Source of the DNA: Stygiobacter sp.
GTDB lineage: Bacteria > Pseudomonadota > Alphaproteobacteria > Rhodospirillales > Magnetospirillaceae
NCBI GenBank assembly: GCA_006218045.1
Contig: VBWB01000001.1
Span: 310,001 to 374,000, forward strand
Direction of reading: 5' to 3'
Length of the DNA: 64,000 nt
Shown: one piece after another, positions 39,039-47,726 of the stretch
How positions within the stretch are numbered: position 1 is the first letter of the stretch
Layout of the letters: every line of letters begins with the position of its first letter
Made by a program: the position numbers and the translations under genes
Notes under the pieces: generated by a model
The model's input: the letters and a program-made list of their open reading frames with translations, nothing else
Databases searched by the model: none
What the model was told of the DNA's origin: nothing

Positions 39039-39108
39039 GGCGTCCCTCGTGTGGCCAAGGAAGTACGCCAGCCAATGGTGGCAAGCAAGCGACCGAATTG
39101 TGAAGAAA

Positions 39109-42100
39109 TCAAGGTGCGCTGCGGGATAGACGGCGGCGCAGGCGCTCGAACCAGACGTAAAGCACCGGGGTGATGTAAAGGGTCAGCGCCTGGCTGACCA
39201 CCAGCCCGCCGACCACCGACAGGCCCAAAGGCTGGCGCAGTTCGGCGGCGGCGCCATGGCCGAGCGCGATGGGCAAGGTGCCCATGATGGCGGCCATGGT
39301 GGTCATCATGATCGGGCGAAAGCGCAGCAGACAGGCCTGACGGATGGCCTGATGCGGGTCAAGCCCCTGGTTGCGCTGCGCCTCCAGGGCGAAATCGATC
39401 ATCATGATGGCGTTTTTCTTGACGATACCGATCAGCATCAGGATACCGATCATGGCGATCACCGACAATTCCTGGCGGAACAGCATCAGCGTCGCCAACG
39501 CGCCCACCGCCGCCGAGGGCAGGCCGGACAGGATGGTCACCGGGTGGATCAGGCTTTCATACAGCACGCCCAGGATGACATAGATGACCACAACCGCCGC
39601 CAGCAGCAAGATGCCCTGGTTGGAGAGGGATTGCTGGAACACCTTGGCGGTGCCGGCGAAATTGCCGGTGATGCCGGCGGGCATGGCCATCTCGGCCTGG
39701 ATGGCGCGGATGCGCTCGGCGGCCTGACCCAGGGCGATGTCGGGGGCCAGGTTGAAGGCGATGGTGACGGCGGGCAACTGGCTTTGGTGGTTGATGGTCA
39801 GCGGCCCGACGGTGCGCCCGATTTCCGCCAGAGCGTCCAAGGGCACCAACGGTCCCTCGGTCGAGCGTACCTTCAGCTTGGCCAGGGCCGACAGATCGCC
39901 TTGAAAACGCGGGTCCATTTCCAAGATGACGGCGTAATCGGCGATGGTGGCGTAGATGGTGGAAATCTCGCGCGAGCCATAGGCGGAATAAAGCGCGCTG
40001 CGCACGTCTTCCAAGCGCACGCCCAGGGCCGCCGCCTTGTCGCGGTTGACGGCGACCAGGGCTTGCGGGCTCTTCACCTGCAAATCGCTGGTGACGTCCT
40101 GGACCAAGGGCTCGGCCATCAGCCGGGTGGTCAGGCGGTCGGCGAAGGCGTAAAGCTCGGCCTGGTTGATGCCTTCCAGCGTGTACTGATACTGGCTTTT
40201 CGACGACCGCCCACCCAGGTTCAACGTCTGCACCGGGGTGATGAAGACGCTGATGGCCGGATTGCCCGCCGTCTTCTTGCGCAATTGCCCGATGACCTGC
40301 TCGACACCGGGGCGCTGGTCGCGGGGCGCCAGATTGACGAACATGCGGCCGGAATTGGCGGCGTTGGACAGGCCCGAGACCCCCACCGCCGAGGTGACGG
40401 TGGCGACGTAAGGATCAGCGCCGACGATGGCCGCCATCCGCTTTTGCTCTTCCGCCATGGCGGCGAAGGAAATGTCCTGGGCCGCTTCGGTCTGGATGAA
40501 GATCTGGCCGGTATCCTCGGTGGGGAAAAAGCCCTTGGGCACCTCGCGAAACAAGATCACCGTGGCGATCACGGTCAGGATGCTCAAGCCCAGCATGGAC
40601 AGGCCATGGGCCAGCACCCAATCCAGGCTGCGCTGATAGAAGGCCAGCAGGGCGTTGAAACCCCGTTCCAGCTCGCGTTCCACCGGCCCCGCCTTGATGT
40701 CGTGCTCGGGCCGCAGCCAGCGGGCGCACATGACCGGGGTCAGGGTCAGCGATACCAGGCCGGAAATGCCGATGGCCAGGGTCACCACCACGGCGAATTC
40801 GTGGAACATGCGACCGATGACACCGCCCATCAGCAGGATGGGGATGAAGACGGCGACCAGTGATACGGTGATGGAGACGATGGTGAAGCCGATCTCGCGC
40901 GCCCCCTTGAGGGCGGCATCGAGCGGCTTCATGCCGTCATCCACATGGCGCTGGATGTTTTCCAGCATGACGATGGCGTCGTCGACCACCAGCCCCACCG
41001 ACAGGGTCAGGCCCAGCAGCGAGATGTTGTCGAGGGAGAAGCCCAACAGCGACATGGCGCCCAAGGTGGCGACCAGCGACACCGGCATGGCGATGGCCGG
41101 GATCAGGGTGGCCGACAGCCGGCGCAGGAACATGAAGATGACCATGACCACCAGGGCGATGGTGATGGCGAAGGTGAATTGCACATCGACGATGGCGTCG
41201 CGGATCGAGCGCGAACGGTCGTTCATCACCTGCACGTCGACGGTGGGCGGCAGACTGTCCTTGATGGTCGGCATCAGGGCGCGCACATCGTCGACCACCT
41301 GCACGGTGTTGGCCTCGGGCTGGCGCTGCACCGCCAGGACGATGGCGCGGGTGCCGTTGAACCACGAGGCGGTGCGGTTGTTCTCGACCGAATCCAGCAC
41401 ATTGGCCACGTCCTTCAAGCGCACCGGGGCGCCATCGCGCCAGGCGATGGCCAGTTCGCCGAAGGCCACCGCATTGGGCAATTGGGCGTTGGATTGCAAG
41501 GTCAGCTGCTGCTTGGGGCCGTTCAACACCCCCAGCGGCGAATTGGAATTGGCGGCCTTGATGGCGCTGCTCAGTTCATCGACGCCGATGCCCCGTGAGG
41601 CCAGGGCGTCGGGGTTCAACTGGATGCGCACGGCGAATTTCTGACTGCCATAGACCAGCACCTGGGCGACGCCCGACAGCCGCGACAGCCGGGGCAACAA
41701 GATGGTCTGGGCGTAATCGTCCAAGGTGGCCAAGGGCGTGGTCGGCGACGACAGGGCCAGCAGCACGACGGGGGCATCCGACGGGTTGACCTTGCGGAAG
41801 GAGGGGGGCGTGGTCATTTCCTCGGGCAGGCGGCGCTGGGCCCGGGTGATGGCCGCCTGCACGTCCTGGGCCGCCGCATCGATGTCGCGGTCGAGGACGA
41901 ATTGCAAGGTGATCGAGGTGTTGCCCTGACCCGAGGCAGAGGTGATGGTTTCCAGCCCGGCGATGGTGGAAAACTCGCGTTCCAGCGGTGCCGCCACCGA
42001 CGAGGCCATGGTGTCGGGGCTGGCTCCCGACAGGCTGGCTGAGACGCTGATGGTGGGAAAGTCGACGTTGGGCAACGAGGCCACCGGCAATTGCCGCCAG

Positions 42101-42183
42101 CCGACGATGCCGCCGAACACCAGCACCAGCGTCAGCAACAGCGTGGCAATGGGGCGGCGGATGAAGGTTTCCGAGAAGTTCAT
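39109..42183 (-). CDS. RND efflux pump permease (AcrB/MdtB-C-like)
   Basis: MNFSETFIRRPIATLLLTLVLVFGGIVGWRQLPVASLPNVDFPTISVSASLSGASPDTMASSVAAPLE. Confidence 0.95.
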   Translation of the reverse strand: MNFSETFIRRPIATLLLTLVLVFGGIVGWRQLPVASLPNVDFPTISVSASLSGASPDTMASSVAAPLEREFSTIAGLETITSASGQGNTSITLQFVLDRDIDAAAQDVQAAITRAQRRLPEEMTTPPSFRKVNPSDAPVVLLALSSPTTPLATLDDYAQTILLPRLSRLSGVAQVLVYGSQKFAVRIQLNPDALASRGIGVDELSSAIKAANSNSPLGVLNGPKQQLTLQSNAQLPNAVAFGELAIAWRDGAPVRLKDVANVLDSVENNRTASWFNGTRAIVLAVQRQPEANTVQVVDDVRALMPTIKDSLPPTVDVQVMNDRSRSIRDAIVDVQFTFAITIALVVMVIFMFLRRLSATLIPAIAMPVSLVATLGAMSLLGFSLDNISLLGLTLSVGLVVDDAIVMLENIQRHVDDGMKPLDAALKGAREIGFTIVSITVSLVAVFIPILLMGGVIGRMFHEFAVVVTLAIGISGLVSLTLTPVMCARWLRPEHDIKAGPVERELERGFNALLAFYQRSLDWVLAHGLSMLGLSILTVIATVILFREVPKGFFPTEDTGQIFIQTEAAQDISFAAMAEEQKRMAAIVGADPYVATVTSAVGVSGLSNAANSGRMFVNLAPRDQRPGVEQVIGQLRKKTAGNPAISVFITPVQTLNLGGRSSKSQYQYTLEGINQAELYAFADRLTTRLMAEPLVQDVTSDLQVKSPQALVAVNRDKAAALGVRLEDVRSALYSAYGSREISTIYATIADYAVILEMDPRFQGDLSALAKLKVRSTEGPLVPLDALAEIGRTVGPLTINHQSQLPAVTIAFNLAPDIALGQAAERIRAIQAEMAMPAGITGNFAGTAKVFQQSLSNQGILLLAAVVVIYVILGVLYESLIHPVTILSGLPSAAVGALATLMLFRQELSVIAMIGILMLIGIVKKNAIMMIDFALEAQRNQGLDPHQAIRQACLLRFRPIMMTTMAAIMGTLPIALGHGAAAELRQPLGLSVVGGLVVSQALTLYITPVLYVWFERLRRRLSRSAP

Positions 42184-42184
42184 G

Positions 42185-43312
42185 TCACTTGTCCGCCTGG
42201 GGAGCGCGCTCGCTCACCGTCAGGCCGGGGGCCAGCCGCATCTGTCCCTGGGTCACCACCTTGGCGCCCGGCTTCAATCCGTCGGTGATGATGGCGCTGC
42301 CGTCCAGCACCCGGTCGACGCGGACCGGGACGATGGACGTCTTGGCCTGTTCGTCGACGACGAAGATGAAGGTGCCGTTCTGGCCGCTTTGCACCGCTTC
42401 CGCCGGGACGGTCAGCGCCTTGTCCTCGATGCCCAGCGTCAGGGTGACGTTGACGAACTGGCCCGGCCACAGCCTTGTGTCGTCATTGGCGAAGGTGGCT
42501 TTCAGCCCGATAGTACCGGTGGTGGCGTCGATGGCCGAATCGATGAAGCTCAGTTGCCCCACCGCCCGCAAGCCAGGATCGGCGGTCGAGGTCACCACCG
42601 TTTCCAAGGGGCCAGCTTCCATGGCGGCGCGGATGCGCGGCAAATAGCTTTCCGCCACCGAAAAGGCCACGTTGATGGGCCGCATCTGGGTGATGGTGAC
42701 CATGGATTGCGCATCGCCCGGCTTGGCCAGCGACCCCAGCTTGGCGTTGATGGTGCCGGTACGACCGGGGACCAGCGCCTTGATGGTGGCATAGCCCATG
42801 GTCAGCCGGGCATTGTCGATGGCCGCCAGATCGGATTTGACGGACGCCTCGGCCTGGGTCGCCTCGGCCTGGGATTGCTCGACCTTCTGTTTGGTGGCGC
42901 TGCCCGCCTTCAGCAATTCGGTATAGCGCACCAGATCGGCCCGCGCCCGCTCGAGCTGCGCCCTGTCGCGGGCCAGATTGGCCTCGGCCTGGCGCTTGTT
43001 GGCCTCGGCCATGCGGGCATCCAGGGTGAACAAGGTGTCGCCCTGGGCTACTTCCTGCCCCTCGCGGATATGGACCTGCAACACCTCGCCCTCGACCCTG
43101 GGGCGGATTGCGACCACCGCCAGGGACTGGACATTGCCCACCGCCTCGACCCGCACCGGCATGGGCCGTTCGGTTGCCAGGGCGGTGACCACCGGCACGG
43201 GCTTGGTGTCGGTCTGGGCCTTGGGGGTGGACTGGCGTCCGGCCACATACCAGCCGATGCCGGCAAGAGCGGCCAGGATGGCGACGGTGAGGGCGATGCG
43301 TGATGTGTTCAT
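42185..43312 (-). CDS. RND efflux periplasmic adaptor (membrane fusion protein)
   Basis: VRVEAVGNVQSLAVVAIRPRVEGEVLQVHIREGQEVAQGDTLFTLDAR; directly upstream of the permease. Confidence 0.94.
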   Translation of the reverse strand: MNTSRIALTVAILAALAGIGWYVAGRQSTPKAQTDTKPVPVVTALATERPMPVRVEAVGNVQSLAVVAIRPRVEGEVLQVHIREGQEVAQGDTLFTLDARMAEANKRQAEANLARDRAQLERARADLVRYTELLKAGSATKQKVEQSQAEATQAEASVKSDLAAIDNARLTMGYATIKALVPGRTGTINAKLGSLAKPGDAQSMVTITQMRPINVAFSVAESYLPRIRAAMEAGPLETVVTSTADPGLRAVGQLSFIDSAIDATTGTIGLKATFANDDTRLWPGQFVNVTLTLGIEDKALTVPAEAVQSGQNGTFIFVVDEQAKTSIVPVRVDRVLDGSAIITDGLKPGAKVVTQGQMRLAPGLTVSERAPQADK

Positions 43313-43403
43313 GTCCCCATCTTGCAGGTCTGGCGCAAGGCGTCAACGACAGCCGGGTAACGGAGGGTAACGGTGGGTAACTTTGCCGAAGATGTCAGAA
43401 TTG

Positions 43404-43470
43404 CTGCAATGCAACATTTCGATTGCATTCCTGTGAGAAACCGCTATGGTGCCTAAATGCTGCATTGCAG
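43404..43470. promoter_or_regulatory. Two PhaR-type CTGC-N3-GCAG sites upstream of phasin
   Basis: CTGC-AAT-GCAA (43404-43414, one mismatch) and CTGC-ATT-GCAG (43460-43470, perfect). Confidence 0.6.
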
Positions 43471-43500
43471 CGAAGACGACACCAGCCCAAGGAAGCCATC

Positions 43501-43848
43501 ATGTCGACCGCCAATTTTGAACAGATCGCCGCTGCCACCAAGGCCAACACCGAAGCCCTGACCAAGAGCGGCACCGCCGCCATCGCCGGCTATCAGGAAT
43601 TGGCCAAGGCTTACCAGGCTCTGGCCACCAAGAACGCCGAGAAGCTGACCGCTTCCATCCAGGCTTTGGCTGGCGTCAAGAACCCGGCCGAATTCATCGA
43701 ATTGCAGCAGAAGCTGGTGAAGGAAGGCGTTGAAGCCGCCGTCGCCGACAGCCGCAACATCGCCGAGCTGACCCAGTCGGTTTTCACCCAGGCTTTCGAG
43801 CCGGTGAAGGCGCAGGTTGAAGCCCTGCAGAATGCCGTCGCCAAGTAA
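43501..43848 (+). CDS. Phasin family protein
   Basis: NFEQIAAATKANTEALTKSGTAAIAGYQELAKAYQALATKNAEKLTASIQALAGVKNPAEFIELQQKLVKEGVEAAVADSRNIAEL. Confidence 0.93.
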   Translation: MSTANFEQIAAATKANTEALTKSGTAAIAGYQELAKAYQALATKNAEKLTASIQALAGVKNPAEFIELQQKLVKEGVEAAVADSRNIAELTQSVFTQAFEPVKAQVEALQNAVAK

Positions 43849-43863
43849 TCTTCGGCGTCGTTG

Positions 43864-43900
43864 AAAAAGGGCCGCGCTCCGGTATGGGGCGCGGCCTTTT
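43864..43900 (+). terminator. Rho-independent terminator of the phasin gene
   Basis: AAAAAGGGCCGCGC...GCGCGGCCTTTT. Confidence 0.85.
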
Positions 43901-43944
43901 CATTGTCACTACAGCCTAGGCCGAGGGACTTTTCCTCGAATGCA

Positions 43945-44850
43945 TCACCACAGCCAGGCCGCCCCGCGCACGCCGGATGAATCGCCGTGCGTGGGCGGCA
44001 GCAGCCTTGTCTCGACCGCATCCGAGAACACGTATTCCCCCCACAAGCGAGGCACGTTGCGGTAAAGCCGCGCCATGTTGCCGACACCGCCGCCCAGCAC
44101 GATCACCTGCGGGTCGAGGATGTTGATCACACCGGCCAGGGCACGGGCCAAGCGGTCCTCGTAACGCGTCAGCACACCTTCGGCCAGATCGTCGCCCCGT
44201 TCGGCCAAGGCCAGGATATCCGGCACCCGCATTCCGTGGCCGTGCTGGCGTTCCAGACCGGGGCCGGACAGAAAGGTCTCGATACAGCCGGCCTTGCCGC
44301 AATAGCACATATGCCCCGGCCCCTCGTCGGCCTGCGGCCAGGGCAGCGGATTGTGGCCCCATTCGCCGGCAATGGCGTTGGCACCGGCCAGCAGGCGGCC
44401 ATGCACCACCACGCCGCCGCCCACCCCGGTGCCCAGGATGACGCCGAAGACGATGGCCGCCCCTTGCCCAGCCCCATCGCTGGCCTCGGACAAGGTGAAG
44501 CAATCGGCGTCGTTGGCCAACCGCACCGGACGGGCCAAGGCGGTGGCCAGATCGCGGTCGAAAGGCCGCCCGATCAGCCAGGTGGAATTGGCGTTCTTGA
44601 CCAGCCCGGTCTTGGCACTGATGGTGCCGGGGATGCCGACACCGACGCTGCCGCCCCGGCCCAGCCGGCTTTCCAACCCCAGCACCAGATCGCGGATGGT
44701 GGCGACGGTGCCGTCATAATCACCACGTGCGGTGGCCACCCGCAGGCGGTCGAGCTCGATGCCGCTGTCACGGTCAAGGGCGATGGCTTCGGTTTTTGTG
44801 CCCCCTAAATCGATGCCGATACGAAGGGTGGGCTTGCGATCGTCGTTCAT
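43945..44850 (-). CDS. ROK family sugar kinase
   Basis: RIGIDLGGTKTEAIALD; NDADCFTLSEA; GTGVGGGVVVHGRLLAGANAIAGEWGHNPLP; CYCGKAGCIETFLSGPGLER. Confidence 0.93.
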   Translation of the reverse strand: MNDDRKPTLRIGIDLGGTKTEAIALDRDSGIELDRLRVATARGDYDGTVATIRDLVLGLESRLGRGGSVGVGIPGTISAKTGLVKNANSTWLIGRPFDRDLATALARPVRLANDADCFTLSEASDGAGQGAAIVFGVILGTGVGGGVVVHGRLLAGANAIAGEWGHNPLPWPQADEGPGHMCYCGKAGCIETFLSGPGLERQHGHGMRVPDILALAERGDDLAEGVLTRYEDRLARALAGVINILDPQVIVLGGGVGNMARLYRNVPRLWGEYVFSDAVETRLLPPTHGDSSGVRGAAWLW

Positions 44851-44896
44851 GATCCAAATTTAACCTGTTGCCGCATTGCGTCAAATCGGTATCTTG

Positions 44897-45961
44897 ATGC
44901 GTAAAATATGGAGAAAGCCCCCCGTGACCTACGTCCAGCTCGACCATCCCTTTCCCATTCCGCCCGATACCGCCAGCGTGCACGAAGTGGCGCCCGGGAT
45001 CTTGTGGATTCGCATGCCGCTGCCTTTCGCCCTCGACCACATCAATCTGTGGGCCTTGGCTGATGACGACGGCTGGGTCGTGGTGGATACCGGGGTGGGC
45101 AACGACGAGACCCTGGCCCATTGGGATGCCCTGCTGGCCGGGCCGTTGGGTGGCAAGCCGATCACCCGGCTGATCTGCACCCATTTCCACCCCGACCACA
45201 TGGGGTTGGCCGGGCCATTGACCGAGCGCTTCGGCATCCGTCTCACCGCCACCATCGGCGAATGGACCTATGGCCGCATGCTGATGCTGGAAGGCGGCGA
45301 GGATTATATCGACAATCAGGTCGATCATTACCGTCGCTGCGGCTATGACCCGGAATTACTGGACGGCGTGCGCGAACGGTCCGGCGGCTACAAGGATCGC
45401 ATCACCTGGATTCCGGCCAATGTTTCGGTCATCCGCCACGGCGATCGCCTGACCATCGGCGGGCGGGTCTGGCAGGTGTTCACCGGCAACGGCCATTCGC
45501 CCGAACATGCCTGCCTGTATTGCCCGGATTTGAACGTGCTGATTTCCGGCGACCAGATTTTGCCACGCATCTCGCCGGTGGTCGGCGTTTGGCCGCAAGA
45601 GCCGGATTCCGACCCGCTCAGCCAGTTCATGGATAGCCTGGAACGACTGAAAACGGCTTTTCCCGCCGATTGTCTGGTGCTGCCGTCGCACAAACTGCCG
45701 TTCAGGGGCCTGCATGAACGGGCCGACGAATTGCTGGCCCATCACGACGACCGCCTGGACAAGGCACTGAAAGCCTGCGCCGAACCGGTCACCGCGCTTC
45801 AGGCGTTGCGGCATCTGTTCCCGCGCCCGTTGGACGCCCACCAGACCGGCTTCGCCATGGGCGAAACGGTGGCACATCTGAACCATCTGGTGAAGACCGG
45901 GCGGCTGGATCGCCACACCAAGCCGGATGGGGTATGGCTATATAAGACTATTTGCAAATAA
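44897..45961 (+). CDS. MBL-fold metallo-hydrolase
   Basis: ICTHFHPDHMGLAGPL zinc motif; NGHSPEHACLYCPDLNVLISGDQIL; GTG at 44924 is an alternative start. Confidence 0.88.
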   Translation: MRKIWRKPPVTYVQLDHPFPIPPDTASVHEVAPGILWIRMPLPFALDHINLWALADDDGWVVVDTGVGNDETLAHWDALLAGPLGGKPITRLICTHFHPDHMGLAGPLTERFGIRLTATIGEWTYGRMLMLEGGEDYIDNQVDHYRRCGYDPELLDGVRERSGGYKDRITWIPANVSVIRHGDRLTIGGRVWQVFTGNGHSPEHACLYCPDLNVLISGDQILPRISPVVGVWPQEPDSDPLSQFMDSLERLKTAFPADCLVLPSHKLPFRGLHERADELLAHHDDRLDKALKACAEPVTALQALRHLFPRPLDAHQTGFAMGETVAHLNHLVKTGRLDRHTKPDGVWLYKTICK

Positions 45962-45969
45962 CAATATCT

Positions 45970-45997
45970 CTCCGATAATCGCCCCGTCTTATCGGAG
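45970..45997. promoter_or_regulatory. Inverted repeat overlapping the Shine-Dalgarno of the next gene
   Basis: CTCCGATAA-tcgccccgtc-TTATCGGAG; GGAG in the 3' arm, ATG at 46004. Confidence 0.65.
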
Positions 45998-46003
45998 TCC
46001 GTC

Positions 46004-46870
46004 ATGTCGCCATCCGCTACCCCCGTGGTCACCGCTTTCTTTGATCCCCTCACCTGGACCATCACCTATGTGGTTCGGGCGCCGGGTGCTTCGTCCTGTG
46101 TGGTGATCGATCCGGTACTGGATTACGACCGCCGCGACGGCAAAGTATCGACCAGCTCCATCGACACGGTTTGCGCCTTCCTGGATAGCAACGGGCTGAA
46201 AGTGGAATGGGTCCTGGACACCCATGTGCATGCCGACCACATGACCGGCCTGGCCGAGTTGGCGCGTCGTACCGGGGCCAAGAAGGCCATCGGCAACCAG
46301 GTCAGCGTGGTGCAGAAAACCTTCGCGGCCATCTACAATCTGCCCGGTTTTCCCTGTGATGGCAGCCAATTCGACCGCTTGCTTGCCGATGGCGACCAGA
46401 TCACGTTTGAAGAACTGACCCTGACCGCCCTGTATGTGCCCGGCCATACGCCGGCCTGCATGGCCTATGTGGCCGGTGACGCGGTGTTCGTCGGTGACAC
46501 CTTGTTCATGCCTGATTTCGGTACGGCGCGCTGTGATTTCCCCGGTGGCGACGCCGCCATCCTGTATCGATCCGTTCGCCGCTTGCTGGACCTGCCCGCC
46601 GACACCCGCATGTTCGTCGGCCATGATTACGGGCCGGGGGGGCGCGCCATCGCCTGGGAAACCACTGTCGCCGCGCAAAAAGCCGGCAACATCCATGTGC
46701 GTGACGGCATCAGCGAGGTGGAATTCGTCGCCCTGCGCCAAAGCCGCGACGCCACCCTGGACATGCCGGAATTGCTGTTGCCGTCGTTGCAGGTCAACAT
46801 CCGCGCCGGCAACCTGCCCGAGCCGGAAAGCAACGGTACCAGCTATCTGAAGTTCCCGTTGTCGGTATAG
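46004..46870 (+). CDS. MBL-fold persulfide dioxygenase (ETHE1/Blh-like)
   Basis: DTHVHADHMTGLAELARRTGA; VPGHTPACMAYVAGDAVFVGDTLFMPDFGTARCDFPGGDA; FVGHDYGPGGR. Confidence 0.9.
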   Translation: MSPSATPVVTAFFDPLTWTITYVVRAPGASSCVVIDPVLDYDRRDGKVSTSSIDTVCAFLDSNGLKVEWVLDTHVHADHMTGLAELARRTGAKKAIGNQVSVVQKTFAAIYNLPGFPCDGSQFDRLLADGDQITFEELTLTALYVPGHTPACMAYVAGDAVFVGDTLFMPDFGTARCDFPGGDAAILYRSVRRLLDLPADTRMFVGHDYGPGGRAIAWETTVAAQKAGNIHVRDGISEVEFVALRQSRDATLDMPELLLPSLQVNIRAGNLPEPESNGTSYLKFPLSV

Positions 46871-47212
46871 TCAGACTGGGGCTTTGTCGTTACGCAAGAC
46901 CATCACCCATTCCGGGGCCTCGCCGGAGCGGGACTCGAAGAAAAGCTTCCAAGCCCGGGCGTCGATGGTCGGCGGATCGTAGGACAAGAACAATCCCTTG
47001 GGGGCGCAGATGACGTCCACCAACGTCCACGGGGACAACGGCAAGGGCAGACGCAACGGTCCGTACTGGCGGTTCACGTTCCGCAGAACGGTGTCGTGGT
47101 AAAGCGGCACCGTCAGATACAGCAATCCACCAGGCATCACCTTGCGGGTAAACGCCGCCATGGCCTTGAGGTCGCCATCGGCGTCCAGGGGATCGCCGTA
47201 TCGCCATTCCTT
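46871..47212 (-). pseudogene. 5'-truncated DUF268-like gene remnant
   Basis: Frame reads through upstream of the track ORF as IKEWRYGDPLDADGDLKAMAAFTRKVMPGGLLYLTVPLYHDTVLRNVNRQYGPLRLPLPLSPWTLVDV; N-terminal part absent. Confidence 0.6.
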
Positions 47213-47258
47213 GATTCGCCGTGAACGGGCTTAGGGATTCGCCGTGAACGGACTTAGG
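47213..47258. repeat. Tandem 23-bp duplication GATTCGCCGTGAACGGRCTTAGG x2
   Basis: 47213-47235 and 47236-47258, differing at one base; sits at the truncation point of the remnant and the 3' end of the ArsR gene. Confidence 0.85.
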
Positions 47259-47589
47259 CGGCGCAGGCGCCGCCATTGTCCTTGGCGCAATAAAGACCAT
47301 ACAAGGTGTTGATGACGGCGCTGGCCTCGGCCCCCGACAGCGAATAATAGATGGTCTGGGCCTGGCGGCGGGTCTGCACCAGGGTATCACGGCGCAGGCG
47401 CGCCAAATGCTGCGACAGGGCCGATTGCGATAGACCGATCAGCCGCTCCAATTCGCCCACCGACTTTTCCCCGTGCAAAAGCTGGCACAAGATCATCAGC
47501 CGATGTTCATTGCTCATGGCCTTCAGCAGGGTGCTGGCACGCCTTGCACTATCTTGGAGTTTATCCAATTCCATTTCCGACACCCTCAT
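47254..47589 (-). CDS. ArsR-family persulfide-sensor-like repressor (BigR/SqrR type)
   Basis: ASTLLKAMSNEHRLMILCQLLHGEKSVGELERLIGLSQSALSQHLARLRRDTLVQTRRQAQTIYYSLSG...LYGLYCA; two Cys at positions typical of this group. Confidence 0.85.
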   Translation of the reverse strand: MRVSEMELDKLQDSARRASTLLKAMSNEHRLMILCQLLHGEKSVGELERLIGLSQSALSQHLARLRRDTLVQTRRQAQTIYYSLSGAEASAVINTLYGLYCAKDNGGACAA

Positions 47590-47726
47590 ACCACTCGCAA
47601 TCGGTCATATATCATACCACTCATTTTTGATGTTTCAATATTACCGCATAGGAGGTTTTCCAAAACGGGTGCCGAATAGCATCTCATTGAACACAATCTT
47701 GTGTGTGATATTTGGCATTAACCTGA

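Noticed and set aside
47213-47258. Insertion-sequence end
   Set aside because: 23-bp tandem direct repeat has no inverted ends or transposase remnant nearby; kept only as a recombination scar.
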